From positions 1 to 11,591 of the forward strand of contig CAKVCG010000048.1 of NCBI GenBank assembly GCA_934725525.1: a stretch of DNA of 11,591 nucleotides, read 5' to 3'. The notes under the pieces are model-generated. The model was not told the origin of the DNA. It searched no databases and was given only the letters and a program-made list of their open reading frames with translations. Both the position numbers and the translations under genes were made by a program. The DNA comes from an uncultured Brachyspira sp. Its GTDB lineage: Bacteria > Spirochaetota > Brachyspiria > Brachyspirales > Brachyspiraceae. Below, piece by piece: positions 1 to 6,704 of this stretch; positions within the stretch are counted from its first letter, which is position 1; each line of letters opens with the position of its first letter.

Positions 1-189
1 TTTAAGAATAATAATAACTGTAAAATGTATATTAGTATTGAAATGAGTATGGGACAAATGATAGACGATATAAAATTAGCATGCGAATGCAAAGTTCCCG
101 TTAAATTTTTTGGAAAAGCGGGAGGAGTAGTTCCTACTTCGTATGAAATAACTGACGCTATAAAAGAATTTTCAGGAGGAATATTATGA
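1..189 (+). CDS. 2-oxoacid:ferredoxin oxidoreductase alpha subunit (VorB/KorA type), 3' end only
   Basis: Only the last 62 codons are present, in frame 1 and ending with TGA at 187-189; the gene starts before the window. The visible tail contains EMSMGQMIDDIKLA, then PVKFFGKAGGVVPTSYEI. This is the recognisable C-terminal end of the alpha subunit of ketoisovalerate/2-oxoglutarate:ferredoxin oxidoreductases (the GQM...D segment, then a GGVVPT-type segment before a final helix). In this family the alpha subunit contributes the pyrimidine-binding and substrate-side part of the active site and pairs with the beta subunit encoded next. The stop overlaps the beta start as ATGA, and the ribosome-binding site of the next gene (AGGAGG, 174-179) lies inside this coding region, so the two are probably translationally coupled. 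Substrate preference (branched-chain oxoacid or 2-oxoglutarate) cannot be decided from this piece. Confidence 0.85.
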   Translation, partial: FKNNNNCKMYISIEMSMGQMIDDIKLACECKVPVKFFGKAGGVVPTSYEITDAIKEFSGGIL

Positions 190-917
190 TAGTTTTTGAA
201 AAATCTAAAGGCTTAACGGATGTAAGAACGCATTATTGTCCTGGATGTATGCATGGGACTTCGCAGAGAATAATCGCCGAATGTTTGGAAGAGCTTAATG
301 TTTTGGATAGAGCGGTTGGAATAGCTTCCGTTGGATGCAGCGTTTTGGCTTATAAATATTTTAATTGCGATATGCAACAAGCAGCGCATGGCAGAGCGCC
401 AGCGGTTGCTACTGGAATTAAAAGAGCCGTTCCAGATTCCGTTGTGTTTACTCTTCAAGGAGATGGAGATTTAGCCGCTATAGGAACTGCCGAAATAATT
501 CATGCCGCGGCAAGAGGAGAGAATATAACGGTAATATTTTTGAATAACGCTATTTACGGAATGACGGGCGGACAGATGGCTCCAACGACTTTGGAAGGAC
601 AGAGAACCACGACCACTCAAGCTGGAAGAGATTTTCACAGAGCGGGAAAACCTATAAGAGTATGCGAAATGCTTGCCACTATTGAAGGAGCGACATTCGT
701 TGAAAGAGTAGCTTTGGATACTCCAGCAAATATAAGAAAGGCAAAAATGGCGACTAAAAAAGCTTTTGAAAATCAAATTGCAGGAAAAGGTTTTTCAATA
801 GTTGAAATGCTTACAAGTTGCACGACAAATTGGGGAATATCTCCAACGGAATCGCATCAATGGATAAGAGATTATTTGATTCCTCATTATCCTATGGGAA
901 ATTTTAGAAACGATTAA
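186..917 (+). CDS. 2-oxoacid:ferredoxin oxidoreductase beta subunit (thiamine pyrophosphate-binding)
   Basis: This 243-residue protein is the TPP-binding subunit of an oxygen-sensitive 2-oxoacid:ferredoxin oxidoreductase, which converts a 2-oxoacid, CoA and oxidised ferredoxin to acyl-CoA, CO2 and reduced ferredoxin in the cytoplasm. Direct evidence is the N-terminal CPGC pair (residues 18-21), the VGCS cysteine at 51 and a late cysteine at 212, together the usual four [4Fe-4S] ligands. The TPP/magnesium motif is GDGD (92-95), continuing to LNNAIYGMTGGQ (119-130). The length is a little short of the roughly 250-290 residues usual for stand-alone KorB/VorA-type beta subunits, but it is complete at both ends. 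The ATG at 186 has AGGAGG six bases upstream and overlaps the alpha stop by four bases. The gamma subunit follows after 14 bases. Family assignment is firm; the precise substrate (2-oxoisovalerate, 2-oxoglutarate or other) is not readable. Confidence 0.93.
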   Translation: MIVFEKSKGLTDVRTHYCPGCMHGTSQRIIAECLEELNVLDRAVGIASVGCSVLAYKYFNCDMQQAAHGRAPAVATGIKRAVPDSVVFTLQGDGDLAAIGTAEIIHAAARGENITVIFLNNAIYGMTGGQMAPTTLEGQRTTTTQAGRDFHRAGKPIRVCEMLATIEGATFVERVALDTPANIRKAKMATKKAFENQIAGKGFSIVEMLTSCTTNWGISPTESHQWIRDYLIPHYPMGNFRND

Positions 918-931
918 TTAAGGAGTAATTT

Positions 932-1486
932 ATGAAAACTGAAAGAATTATTTTTGCAGGCTTCGGAGGACAAGGCGTTATGTCTATGGGACAAATGCTC
1001 GCTTATGCGGGAATGATAGAAAATAAACATGTCACTTGGTGTCCTTCATACGGTCCCGAAATGAGAGGAGGAACGGCAAACTGTTCTGTTGTTGTGAGCG
1101 ATGAATTAGTAGGTTCGCCTTTAATATCGCATGACGCTACGGCTGCGGTTATAATGAATCTTCCTTCTTTGACGAAATTTGAAAAAGATATTTTGCCTGG
1201 CGGAGTTCTTTTAATAAACTCTTCCCTTATAGAAAAAAAATCTTCAAGAGACGATATAAAAGTAGCTTATGTTGAAGCGAATAAAATAGCGGGCGATTTG
1301 GGAAATTCGAGAGCGGCAAATATGGTTATGCTCGGAGCTTTGCTTTCTTTGGATAATATAGTTTCGTTCGATAGCGTTCAGCAGGCTTTCTTAAAAGTAT
1401 TCGGCGAAAGGAAAAAAGAATTTCTTCCAAATAACGAAAAGGCTTTTAACGCGGGAGCAGAGTCGGTGAAAAATTTGATTTCTTAA
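932..1486 (+). CDS. 2-oxoacid:ferredoxin oxidoreductase gamma subunit
   Basis: This 184-residue protein matches the gamma domain/subunit of pyruvate-, ketoisovalerate- and oxoglutarate:ferredoxin oxidoreductases. It has a nucleotide/CoA-binding-like glycine loop, AGFGGQGV (residues 9-16), the conserved block YGPEMRGGTANCSVVVSD (40-57), and the late NSRAANMVMLGAL segment (125-137). In the family the gamma subunit helps bind CoA and completes the heteromeric complex with alpha and beta. The start is supported by AGGAG at 921-925, six bases before the ATG. It is the last gene of the operon; the neighbouring gene on its right converges on it. No small delta-type ferredoxin subunit lies between or after these genes, so if there is one it must be upstream of the window. 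No cysteine cluster for an iron-sulphur centre is seen here, as expected for gamma. Confidence 0.92.
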   Translation: MKTERIIFAGFGGQGVMSMGQMLAYAGMIENKHVTWCPSYGPEMRGGTANCSVVVSDELVGSPLISHDATAAVIMNLPSLTKFEKDILPGGVLLINSSLIEKKSSRDDIKVAYVEANKIAGDLGNSRAANMVMLGALLSLDNIVSFDSVQQAFLKVFGERKKEFLPNNEKAFNAGAESVKNLIS

Positions 1487-1507
1487 TTGCTATTTTATAA
1501 AAATAAA

Positions 1508-1527
1508 ACTTTTTGCATTAAAAAAGT
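1508..1527. terminator. Weak AT-rich hairpin between convergent operons
   Basis: ACTTTTT (1508-1514) pairs perfectly with AAAAAGT (1521-1527) around a six-base loop. On the minus strand the stem is followed by TTTATTTTTA, so it looks more like an intrinsic terminator for the permease operon than for the oxidoreductase operon. It is 21 bases after the gamma stop and 62 bases past the permease stop. There is only one G:C pair, so stability is low. The rest of 1487-1589 is AT-rich with no other convincing structure. Confidence 0.3.
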
Positions 1528-1589
1528 ATTCTTTATTTAAAACGCTTTTTCTTCATGTTTTTTTATGAATTGCCAATTTAAAAACAATT

Positions 1590-3953
1590 TTATTCTTCCC
1601 TATCTTTCAAACCTTCGACCATATCCAATTTATTCACATAATGCGCGCTCATAATCGAAACCAAAAATATTGCCGTTATAAGAAGCAGAATCGCGTAAAT
1701 ATAACTTTCATCGTAAATATGCGGAACGAAAGAAAATAATTTACTTGAAAACGGTTTTTTAACCAAATATAATATTCCGTAGCCCGCCGCAATTCCCGTA
1801 GGAATCGCTATTATTATTTGAGTAATCGTTTCTTTAAGAGAAGCTATCATTATTTCTTTTGTCGTATATCCCATAACTTTAAGAAGAGTAAATTCGTATC
1901 TTCGAGTAGCCAAAGTGATTACGCCTACTCCGTAAAGAGAAGTCGCCCCGAGCAAAAAAGCTATAAATATAAGTATTTGAACCAAAAGATAAATTGTCGC
2001 TATTTGATTTTTATTCGCCGTATATTCGTCGTTTACAAAACTATAATAAGAAATATCTTCGCTGTCATCCAAAATTTCTTTTATCTCTTCGTCCGAAACA
2101 TTTTCTTTTTTAGTAAAGAATATATTATTATAATCGTCCGAAATATCGAATTCTTCTTCGGCAAATTTTTTATCCATATAAACGAAAAACATTCCCTGCT
2201 GTTCGACAAATTTTCCGCATTTTACTATTCTTGAAATCGTATTTCCCAAAGTGTATAATTCTATTCCTATATAATCGTTTTCTTTAATATTTAATCTATC
2301 CGCCAAATATTTCGGAATCATTATCGAATCTTCTGGACTTTCGTTTTCTGGAATATCCAAAGAAGAAAAATTATCTTTATAAATTAGAGTCGGTATATAA
2401 AGATTTTCGCTGTCGCTTTTGAACGCGGGATAAATTCTCGATTGATATATTGCGGCTTTATCGTAAGACTTAACGATATCGTTTGTGATTATCTCGGAAT
2501 CTTTTTCCCATTTTGTCGGATTAATCGCGGCTTTAATATCGTAAAGCGCAAATTTTTGATATAGAGTCGATAAAAAATAATCGAAAGAATTATTAAAGCC
2601 TTGCGCGAATATAGTCATACTTATAGCCGCAAACATTCCCCATAAAGAAGCGAAATATCTCGTTAAGCTTCTTGAGGCATTTTTCATGGCGTATCTTGTA
2701 TTAAATGAAAATTTATTCCATATACTTAATCTCTCTATAAAATTTTTTCCGCCGCCTTTCGGAGGTTCGCCTCTCATCGATTGGGCGGGATTGAGTTTTA
2801 ATATTGAAATTGCGGCAAGAAGATTCGACAATATGCAAACAAATAATATAATCGCTCCAGCAATAATCCATAAATCAAAATAAGTATTGTAAGTAAAATT
2901 CGGCATATCGAATATTTTTGTTAATTGCTCGAATATCGAAGGCAAAATTATTTTAGCCGATATAAACGCCAATAATATTCCGAAAAACGAAACCAAAAAA
3001 GAATATTTTATATACATAAACATTATAGACGCGTCGGTAAGTCCAATAGCTTTCATTATTCCAATTTGTTTTCTTTCAACGGCTACATTTCTTCTCTGAA
3101 TTATATAAAGAAGCAAAATCGCCATTAAGAGTAATATCGCGGGGCAAATATAAGAAAAAGAATCTATTTGAAGTAAAGTCTGTTCGTAATTCACATAATT
3201 AACCGATTGCTCTCTGTCGGTAAAATAAAATATTTTCTCTTTTAATTTTATTCTTATAAGATTTTCTATATTCGCCCTATTGACATTTTCTTTATATTTT
3301 ATATAAATCGAATTGTAAGGAATATATTTGAAATGCTCTTCGTTAATTTCGACTACCGCAAAATCTTCGGGCTTTGAAACCGTGCTTGCTCCGTCTTTGA
3401 ATAAAAACACATAATTTGGATAAGAAACTAAAGAAGCTATAATAAAAGTTTCCGTTTTATTATTGAAATTAAGCTCTATTTCGTCTCCGATTTCCAATGA
3501 ACGAGCGTCCGCAAAATTTTTATTAATCGCTATTTCGTTCGTTTCGAGTATATATTTTCCTTTATATACATAAGGTTTATTTATTCTAACATATTTATCG
3601 TCCGTTCCGTAAATAATCGTATCGATGCTTTCTTTGTTTTCTTCTTTATCTTCGTTTTCTATTTCTATTTTTTCTATCTTTCCTTGAAATCTATGTTTCC
3701 CTTCCGCTCTTTCCACTCCGTTAATATCTTTTATAGTTTTTATATCGTCTTCGCTAAAAATTCCAAATAAAACCAAATCATCAAGCAAATTATCTTCAAA
3801 ATAATTCTCCGCCGATAATTTAAAATCTCTGTAAACCGTTTTTACGGCTACAAAAAATAAAACCGCAAGCGTCACTATGAATACCGCGGAAATAAATATT
3901 GCAAGTTGTTTATTTATTTTTCTTAATAAAAGTTTAGTTTTTATATCAAACAT
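1590..3953 (-). CDS. ABC transporter permease, FtsX/MacB-type with duplicated core
   Basis: This 787-residue membrane protein is the permease partner of the ATPase encoded immediately upstream. By hydrophobicity I see eight membrane segments: about 17-37, 266-285, 314-340, 361-384, 434-453, 653-680, 707-731 and 751-770. That is two copies of the FtsX plan (one helix, a large extracytoplasmic domain, then three helices). The conserved cytoplasmic coupling segments are visible twice: ERKQIGIMKAIG (293-304) and RRYEFTLLKVMGY (684-696). The LNPAQSMRG motif at 387-395 closes the first half. External domains cover roughly 40-265 and 455-650. Such proteins usually do not form a classic channel but transmit force to outer substrates (lipoprotein release, peptide or macrolide export, or division hydrolase control). 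The ATG has GGAAAG (3962-3967 on the complement) eight bases upstream, and the ATPase gene ends 42 bases before it. No adaptor (MacA/HlyD-type) gene is adjacent, so the substrate is unknown. Confidence 0.9.
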   Translation of the reverse strand: MFDIKTKLLLRKINKQLAIFISAVFIVTLAVLFFVAVKTVYRDFKLSAENYFEDNLLDDLVLFGIFSEDDIKTIKDINGVERAEGKHRFQGKIEKIEIENEDKEENKESIDTIIYGTDDKYVRINKPYVYKGKYILETNEIAINKNFADARSLEIGDEIELNFNNKTETFIIASLVSYPNYVFLFKDGASTVSKPEDFAVVEINEEHFKYIPYNSIYIKYKENVNRANIENLIRIKLKEKIFYFTDREQSVNYVNYEQTLLQIDSFSYICPAILLLMAILLLYIIQRRNVAVERKQIGIMKAIGLTDASIMFMYIKYSFLVSFFGILLAFISAKIILPSIFEQLTKIFDMPNFTYNTYFDLWIIAGAIILFVCILSNLLAAISILKLNPAQSMRGEPPKGGGKNFIERLSIWNKFSFNTRYAMKNASRSLTRYFASLWGMFAAISMTIFAQGFNNSFDYFLSTLYQKFALYDIKAAINPTKWEKDSEIITNDIVKSYDKAAIYQSRIYPAFKSDSENLYIPTLIYKDNFSSLDIPENESPEDSIMIPKYLADRLNIKENDYIGIELYTLGNTISRIVKCGKFVEQQGMFFVYMDKKFAEEEFDISDDYNNIFFTKKENVSDEEIKEILDDSEDISYYSFVNDEYTANKNQIATIYLLVQILIFIAFLLGATSLYGVGVITLATRRYEFTLLKVMGYTTKEIMIASLKETITQIIIAIPTGIAAGYGILYLVKKPFSSKLFSFVPHIYDESYIYAILLLITAIFLVSIMSAHYVNKLDMVEGLKDREE

Positions 3954-3995
3954 TATTTATACTTTCCATTTTTATTTTTTATATTTATTATTTAA

Positions 3996-4706
3996 TTACC
4001 ATTCAATATCTTCGGGGTTTAGAGGATTTTCTATATCGAATCTTTCCATAACCTCTCCGTTTAAAATCTTTATAACCGTATCCGCCATTTTAGATATTTC
4101 TTTACTGTGAGTGATAAGAACTATACTCGTTCCAAAATCTCTATTCAAATCTCTCAATATTTTCAAAGCCATTATTCCCGTTTTATTATCTAAAGCTCCA
4201 GTAGGCTCGTCGCATAAAACCACTTTAGGTTTTTTGGCAATCGCTCTTGCAATACTTACTCTCTGCTGTTCGCCTCCCGATAATTCGGTTGGATAATGTT
4301 TTATTCTGTTTTCAAGCCCGAGTAGTTTCAAGGCGTTTTCGGCATTTTCTTTCGGAAGTCCGGTTATTTCGGTTGAAAATTCGACATTTTCCAAAGCGGT
4401 TAAATTTGGAAGCAAATTATAACTTTGAAAAACGAAACCTATATTTTCTCTTCTGAACTTCGACAATTTTTTATTGCTATAATTTGAAATATCCTCTCCC
4501 AAAAATAAAACCTGTCCGCTTGTCGGTTTATCCAAAGCTCCAAGTATATTAAGCAAAGTGCTTTTTCCCGAACCGCTCGGTCCGAGTATTGCCGTTAATT
4601 TTCCTTCTTCTATCGTTAAATTTATGGAATTGAGCGCTCGAGTCGCTCCTCCTCCATGTCCGTAAATTTTGCTTATATTTTTTATTTCGTATAGATTATT
4701 ATTCAT
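3996..4706 (-). CDS. ABC transporter ATP-binding protein, MacB/LolD family
   Basis: The cytoplasmic ATPase of the export-type ABC system, 236 residues from the ATG chosen here. Key motifs: Walker A GPSGSGKST (42-50), Q-loop glutamine in FVFQSYNLLP (Q94), signature LSGGEQQR (142-149), Walker B VVLCDEP with catalytic Glu167, D-loop GALD (170-173), and switch histidine in LITHSKE (H200). The FQ.YNLLP and LSGGEQQRV wording is typical of the LolD/MacB/YknY group that pairs with FtsX-like permeases, consistent with the next gene. A TTG six bases further upstream (4710-4712) could extend the frame by two codons. However, the Shine-Dalgarno AGGA (4714-4717 on the complement) is seven bases from the ATG and only one base from the TTG, so ATG is preferred. 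It starts 21 bases after the coaBC stop, so it is co-transcribed with it. All catalytic residues are present; it should be active. Confidence 0.94.
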   Translation of the reverse strand: MNNNLYEIKNISKIYGHGGGATRALNSINLTIEEGKLTAILGPSGSGKSTLLNILGALDKPTSGQVLFLGEDISNYSNKKLSKFRRENIGFVFQSYNLLPNLTALENVEFSTEITGLPKENAENALKLLGLENRIKHYPTELSGGEQQRVSIARAIAKKPKVVLCDEPTGALDNKTGIMALKILRDLNRDFGTSIVLITHSKEISKMADTVIKILNGEVMERFDIENPLNPEDIEW

Positions 4707-4713
4707 AAGCAAT

Positions 4714-4717
4714 TCCT
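4714..4717 (-). promoter_or_regulatory. Ribosome-binding site deciding the ABC ATPase start
   Basis: On the complement this reads AGGA, leaving seven bases to the ATG at 4706 but only one base to the upstream in-frame TTG at 4712. The spacing rules out the TTG as an initiation codon for this site. Confidence 0.65.
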
Positions 4718-4727
4718 AATCAAATTT

Positions 4728-5915
4728 TTATTTTCTATTTTTATTATGCCATTCTTCCACGGCTATATTTACGATTTCTTTTGCGCATTCTTTTTTGCTT
4801 AAAATTGGAAAATCTTTAACTCTTCCGTCCTTAAAAAATATAGTTATTTTATTCGTGTCTTTTCCTATAGCGTCTTTAATATTATTAGCTACAATCATAT
4901 CGGCGCTTTTTTTATTCATTTTATCTATGGCATATTTTTTTAATTCTTCTTCGGTTTCGGCGGTTTCGGCGGCAAAAGATACTATTAAAGTTTTTTCCGA
5001 TTTTTTATCTTTAGTAAGAGCGAGAATATCGTCATTTTCAATAAGTTCTATATTATTTATATTTTGCTTTTTTACTTTTTTATCAAATGTTTTTGCAGGC
5101 TTAAAATCTAAAGGCGCAGCAGCCATAAATAATATGTCAGTATTTTCAAGTTCGCTTAAAACGGTTTCTTTTAATTCTTCGGTAGTATCGACTTTTATTT
5201 TTTTATTTTTAGAATTAATCGTTAGCGGAGAGAGAACGCTTCCTTCTATATAAATAATATTTCCGTTTTTAGAATTTATTTCATTGTATAAAGCCTCTCC
5301 CATTTTTCCGCTCGAACTATTCGTTATATATCTTATTGGGTCTATCCATTCTTTAGTAGCTCCCGCCGTTATCGTAAATCTTATTTCTCCGTATTTATTA
5401 TTTGTTAATTTATTTATTATAGTTTCAAAAGCCGCAAGCCTTCCGACTCCGTCCTCTTCGCAAGCCATAGCTCCTCTTTCTGGTTCTATGATTTCGTAGC
5501 CTAATTCCTCTATCATATATTTAACATTTTTTTGAACGGTTTTATTGAGCCACATATAAGGATTCATTGCGGGCGCGAATAGTTTTCTTCCCGTATACGC
5601 GCAGGCGATTGTGCTTATGCTATCGTCATAAATTCCGTTTGCAATTTTTCCTATCATATTGGCATCTATCGGGGCTATTAATAAAGCGTCGGTTTTTTTA
5701 TTGATATTTATATGTATAAGCGGGTCTTCTTCTTTCCAAATATTTCTTATGACATGATTTCCGCTCATAGTTTCCAAAGCTTTTATTCCAACCATATTTT
5801 CGGCGTTTTTAGTCACGGCGCAAATTATTTCATGTCCTTGCTTCTTCAACATGCTAACAAGTATTGGAATTTTGTATGCCGATATCGAACTTGTTATTGC
5901 AATTAATATTCTCAT
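4728..5915 (-). CDS. coaBC: Bifunctional phosphopantothenoylcysteine decarboxylase / phosphopantothenate-cysteine ligase
   Basis: A 395-residue, full-length CoaBC (Dfp) protein performing two consecutive steps of coenzyme A synthesis: joining 4'-phosphopantothenate to cysteine (C-terminal CoaB), then FMN-dependent decarboxylation to 4'-phosphopantetheine (N-terminal CoaC). CoaC, residues 1 to about 175, shows the flavin-binding start ITSSISAYK (7-15), the catalytic histidine in PLIHIN (H68), the PAMNPYMW motif (115-122) and the substrate-lid cysteine in AMACEEDGVGRL (C152). CoaB, from about 177, shows TITAGATKEWIDPIRYITN (181-199), SSSGKMG (200-206), the lysine cluster KKVKK (279-283) and FAAET (314-318). 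The usual AAVADxRP segment reads AAAPLDFKP here, but the aspartate (270) is kept. ATG 5915 follows a weak CAGGCGG. It is first in an operon with the ABC ATPase and permease and has a strong promoter (5943-5971). Confidence 0.95.
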   Translation of the reverse strand: MRILIAITSSISAYKIPILVSMLKKQGHEIICAVTKNAENMVGIKALETMSGNHVIRNIWKEEDPLIHININKKTDALLIAPIDANMIGKIANGIYDDSISTIACAYTGRKLFAPAMNPYMWLNKTVQKNVKYMIEELGYEIIEPERGAMACEEDGVGRLAAFETIINKLTNNKYGEIRFTITAGATKEWIDPIRYITNSSSGKMGEALYNEINSKNGNIIYIEGSVLSPLTINSKNKKIKVDTTEELKETVLSELENTDILFMAAAPLDFKPAKTFDKKVKKQNINNIELIENDDILALTKDKKSEKTLIVSFAAETAETEEELKKYAIDKMNKKSADMIVANNIKDAIGKDTNKITIFFKDGRVKDFPILSKKECAKEIVNIAVEEWHNKNRK

Positions 5916-5942
5916 AAACCGCCTGTAAATTAAACTCTATTT

Positions 5943-5971
5943 ATTATACACTATTTATGCGCTATTATCAA
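5943..5971 (-). promoter_or_regulatory. Sigma70-type promoter of the coaBC-ABC operon
   Basis: On the complement, -35 TTGATA (5966-5971) and a perfect -10 TATAAT (5943-5948) are separated by exactly 17 bases. Transcription would begin near 5936, giving a leader of about 20 bases before the coaBC ATG at 5915. The upstream side of the element is overlapped by an inverted repeat. The match is good, but AT-rich DNA produces such matches by chance, so it is not proof. Confidence 0.65.
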
Positions 5972-5988
5972 TAAATAATTATATAGCG
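5960..5988. repeat. Inverted repeat overlapping the coaBC -35 element
   Basis: CGCTAT (5960-5965) is mirrored by ATAGCG (5983-5988) with a 17-base AT-only-but-one spacer; the inner bases ATTAT and ATAAT add a second, partly overlapping dyad. It is the most GC-containing symmetry in this gap and sits over the -35 hexamer, where a repressor dimer could bind. It could also be a poor terminator for the lipoprotein gene, which ends at 6057 on the same strand, but no T-run follows it. The rest of 5916-6056 shows nothing else recognisable. Confidence 0.35.
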
Positions 5989-6056
5989 TTGAATATAGAA
6001 TTGTGGATAAAGTATCAAATTAAAGACATGATTGAAAGAATTGCATAAATTATAAA

Positions 6057-6590
6057 TCAATTTTTATAAGTTTTTAATTTTCCGAATTCGATAAAATTAT
6101 TAAAATTAATTTCGTTTATATAAGGAATCGGATATTCCGACATATCTTTTCCTTCTCTCAATGCGCCGAACATATTTAGATTAGATTTTTTCCAAGCGGA
6201 TAATCTATCGTAATAATTTTTCGTATATCCCGAAGTCATCTTTATATTGTCGTTTGAAATAACGAAACTTACATACATACTTACGTTTGTTTTTGGAAAC
6301 GGCGCTTGAATATTATAAGCTATATTATCCAAAGAAATTCTTTCGTAATAATAGGCTTTGCTTTCATTTTCCGCATAAACGAAAAAACCGACTCCGCTTT
6401 TCTTTCCGTTTATTCCGTATTCCACGCTTCCGTTATCCATAAATGTATATAAATAACCGTTTGGAGCGACCACGCTTTTTCCTTTAACTTTGCTTACCCA
6501 TATATCGTCGTAATTTTTGTCATAAACTTTGGTATTGGCGGAAGCGCATGATACTAAAAATAATAATATAAAAACAAAATATAATTTCAT
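6057..6590 (-). CDS. Small putative lipoprotein of unknown function
   Basis: A 177-residue protein I do not recognise. It begins with a short lipoprotein signal peptide: MKLYF, a hydrophobic stretch to residue 13, and a lipobox ending LVSC with Cys15 as the predicted lipidated residue. The mature part (about 162 residues) is rich in aromatic residues, especially tyrosine, with alternating hydrophobic/polar stretches and repeated glycine-asparagine turns (for example NGYLYTFMDNGSVEYG, 44-59), suggesting a mostly beta fold. There is no further cysteine and no obvious catalytic motif. The ATG has AAGG eight bases upstream (6599-6602 on the complement). The gene is divergent from mfd across a 114-base gap and is followed by the coaBC promoter, so it appears monocistronic. 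Base and codon use look like the neighbours. The envelope location is inferred from the signal; no function is proposed. Confidence 0.75.
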   Translation of the reverse strand: MKLYFVFILLFLVSCASANTKVYDKNYDDIWVSKVKGKSVVAPNGYLYTFMDNGSVEYGINGKKSGVGFFVYAENESKAYYYERISLDNIAYNIQAPFPKTNVSMYVSFVISNDNIKMTSGYTKNYYDRLSAWKKSNLNMFGALREGKDMSEYPIPYINEINFNNFIEFGKLKTYKN

Positions 6591-6641
6591 TTATAAAACC
6601 TTACGATATATTTTCGACTATTAACGGGATAATATTAACTA

Positions 6642-6670
6642 TTGCAATTTAATAATATATTGTTTATATT
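6642..6670 (+). promoter_or_regulatory. Candidate promoter for mfd
   Basis: TTGCAA (6642-6647) and TATATT (6665-6670) are separated by 17 bases; a perfect TATAAT also lies at 6670-6675 but has no well-placed -35. Transcription would start near 6677-6682, giving a leader under 30 bases. The gap 6591-6704 must also hold a leftward promoter for the lipoprotein gene; I see no clear one. Confidence 0.45.
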
Positions 6671-6704
6671 ATAATAATTATTTTAATAAATATAAAAACG
6701 AAAA

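Noticed and set aside
213..776. Two minus-strand open frames opposite the beta subunit gene
   Set aside because: They are shadows of a gene with unambiguous TPP and iron-sulphur motifs.
1552..1589. Further small dyads (TTCAT/ATGAA, AATTG/CAATT) at the convergent junction
   Set aside because: Five-base arms of mostly A and T are expected by chance in this composition.
1818..2234. A 138-codon open frame on the plus strand opposite the permease
   Set aside because: Composition is a phenylalanine/serine-rich mirror of the permease coding strand, with no recognisable domain and no promoter or SD.
4795..5253. A 152-codon hydrophobic open frame opposite coaBC
   Set aside because: Apparent membrane character comes from reading the complement of Lys/Glu-rich codons; coaBC is clearly the real gene.
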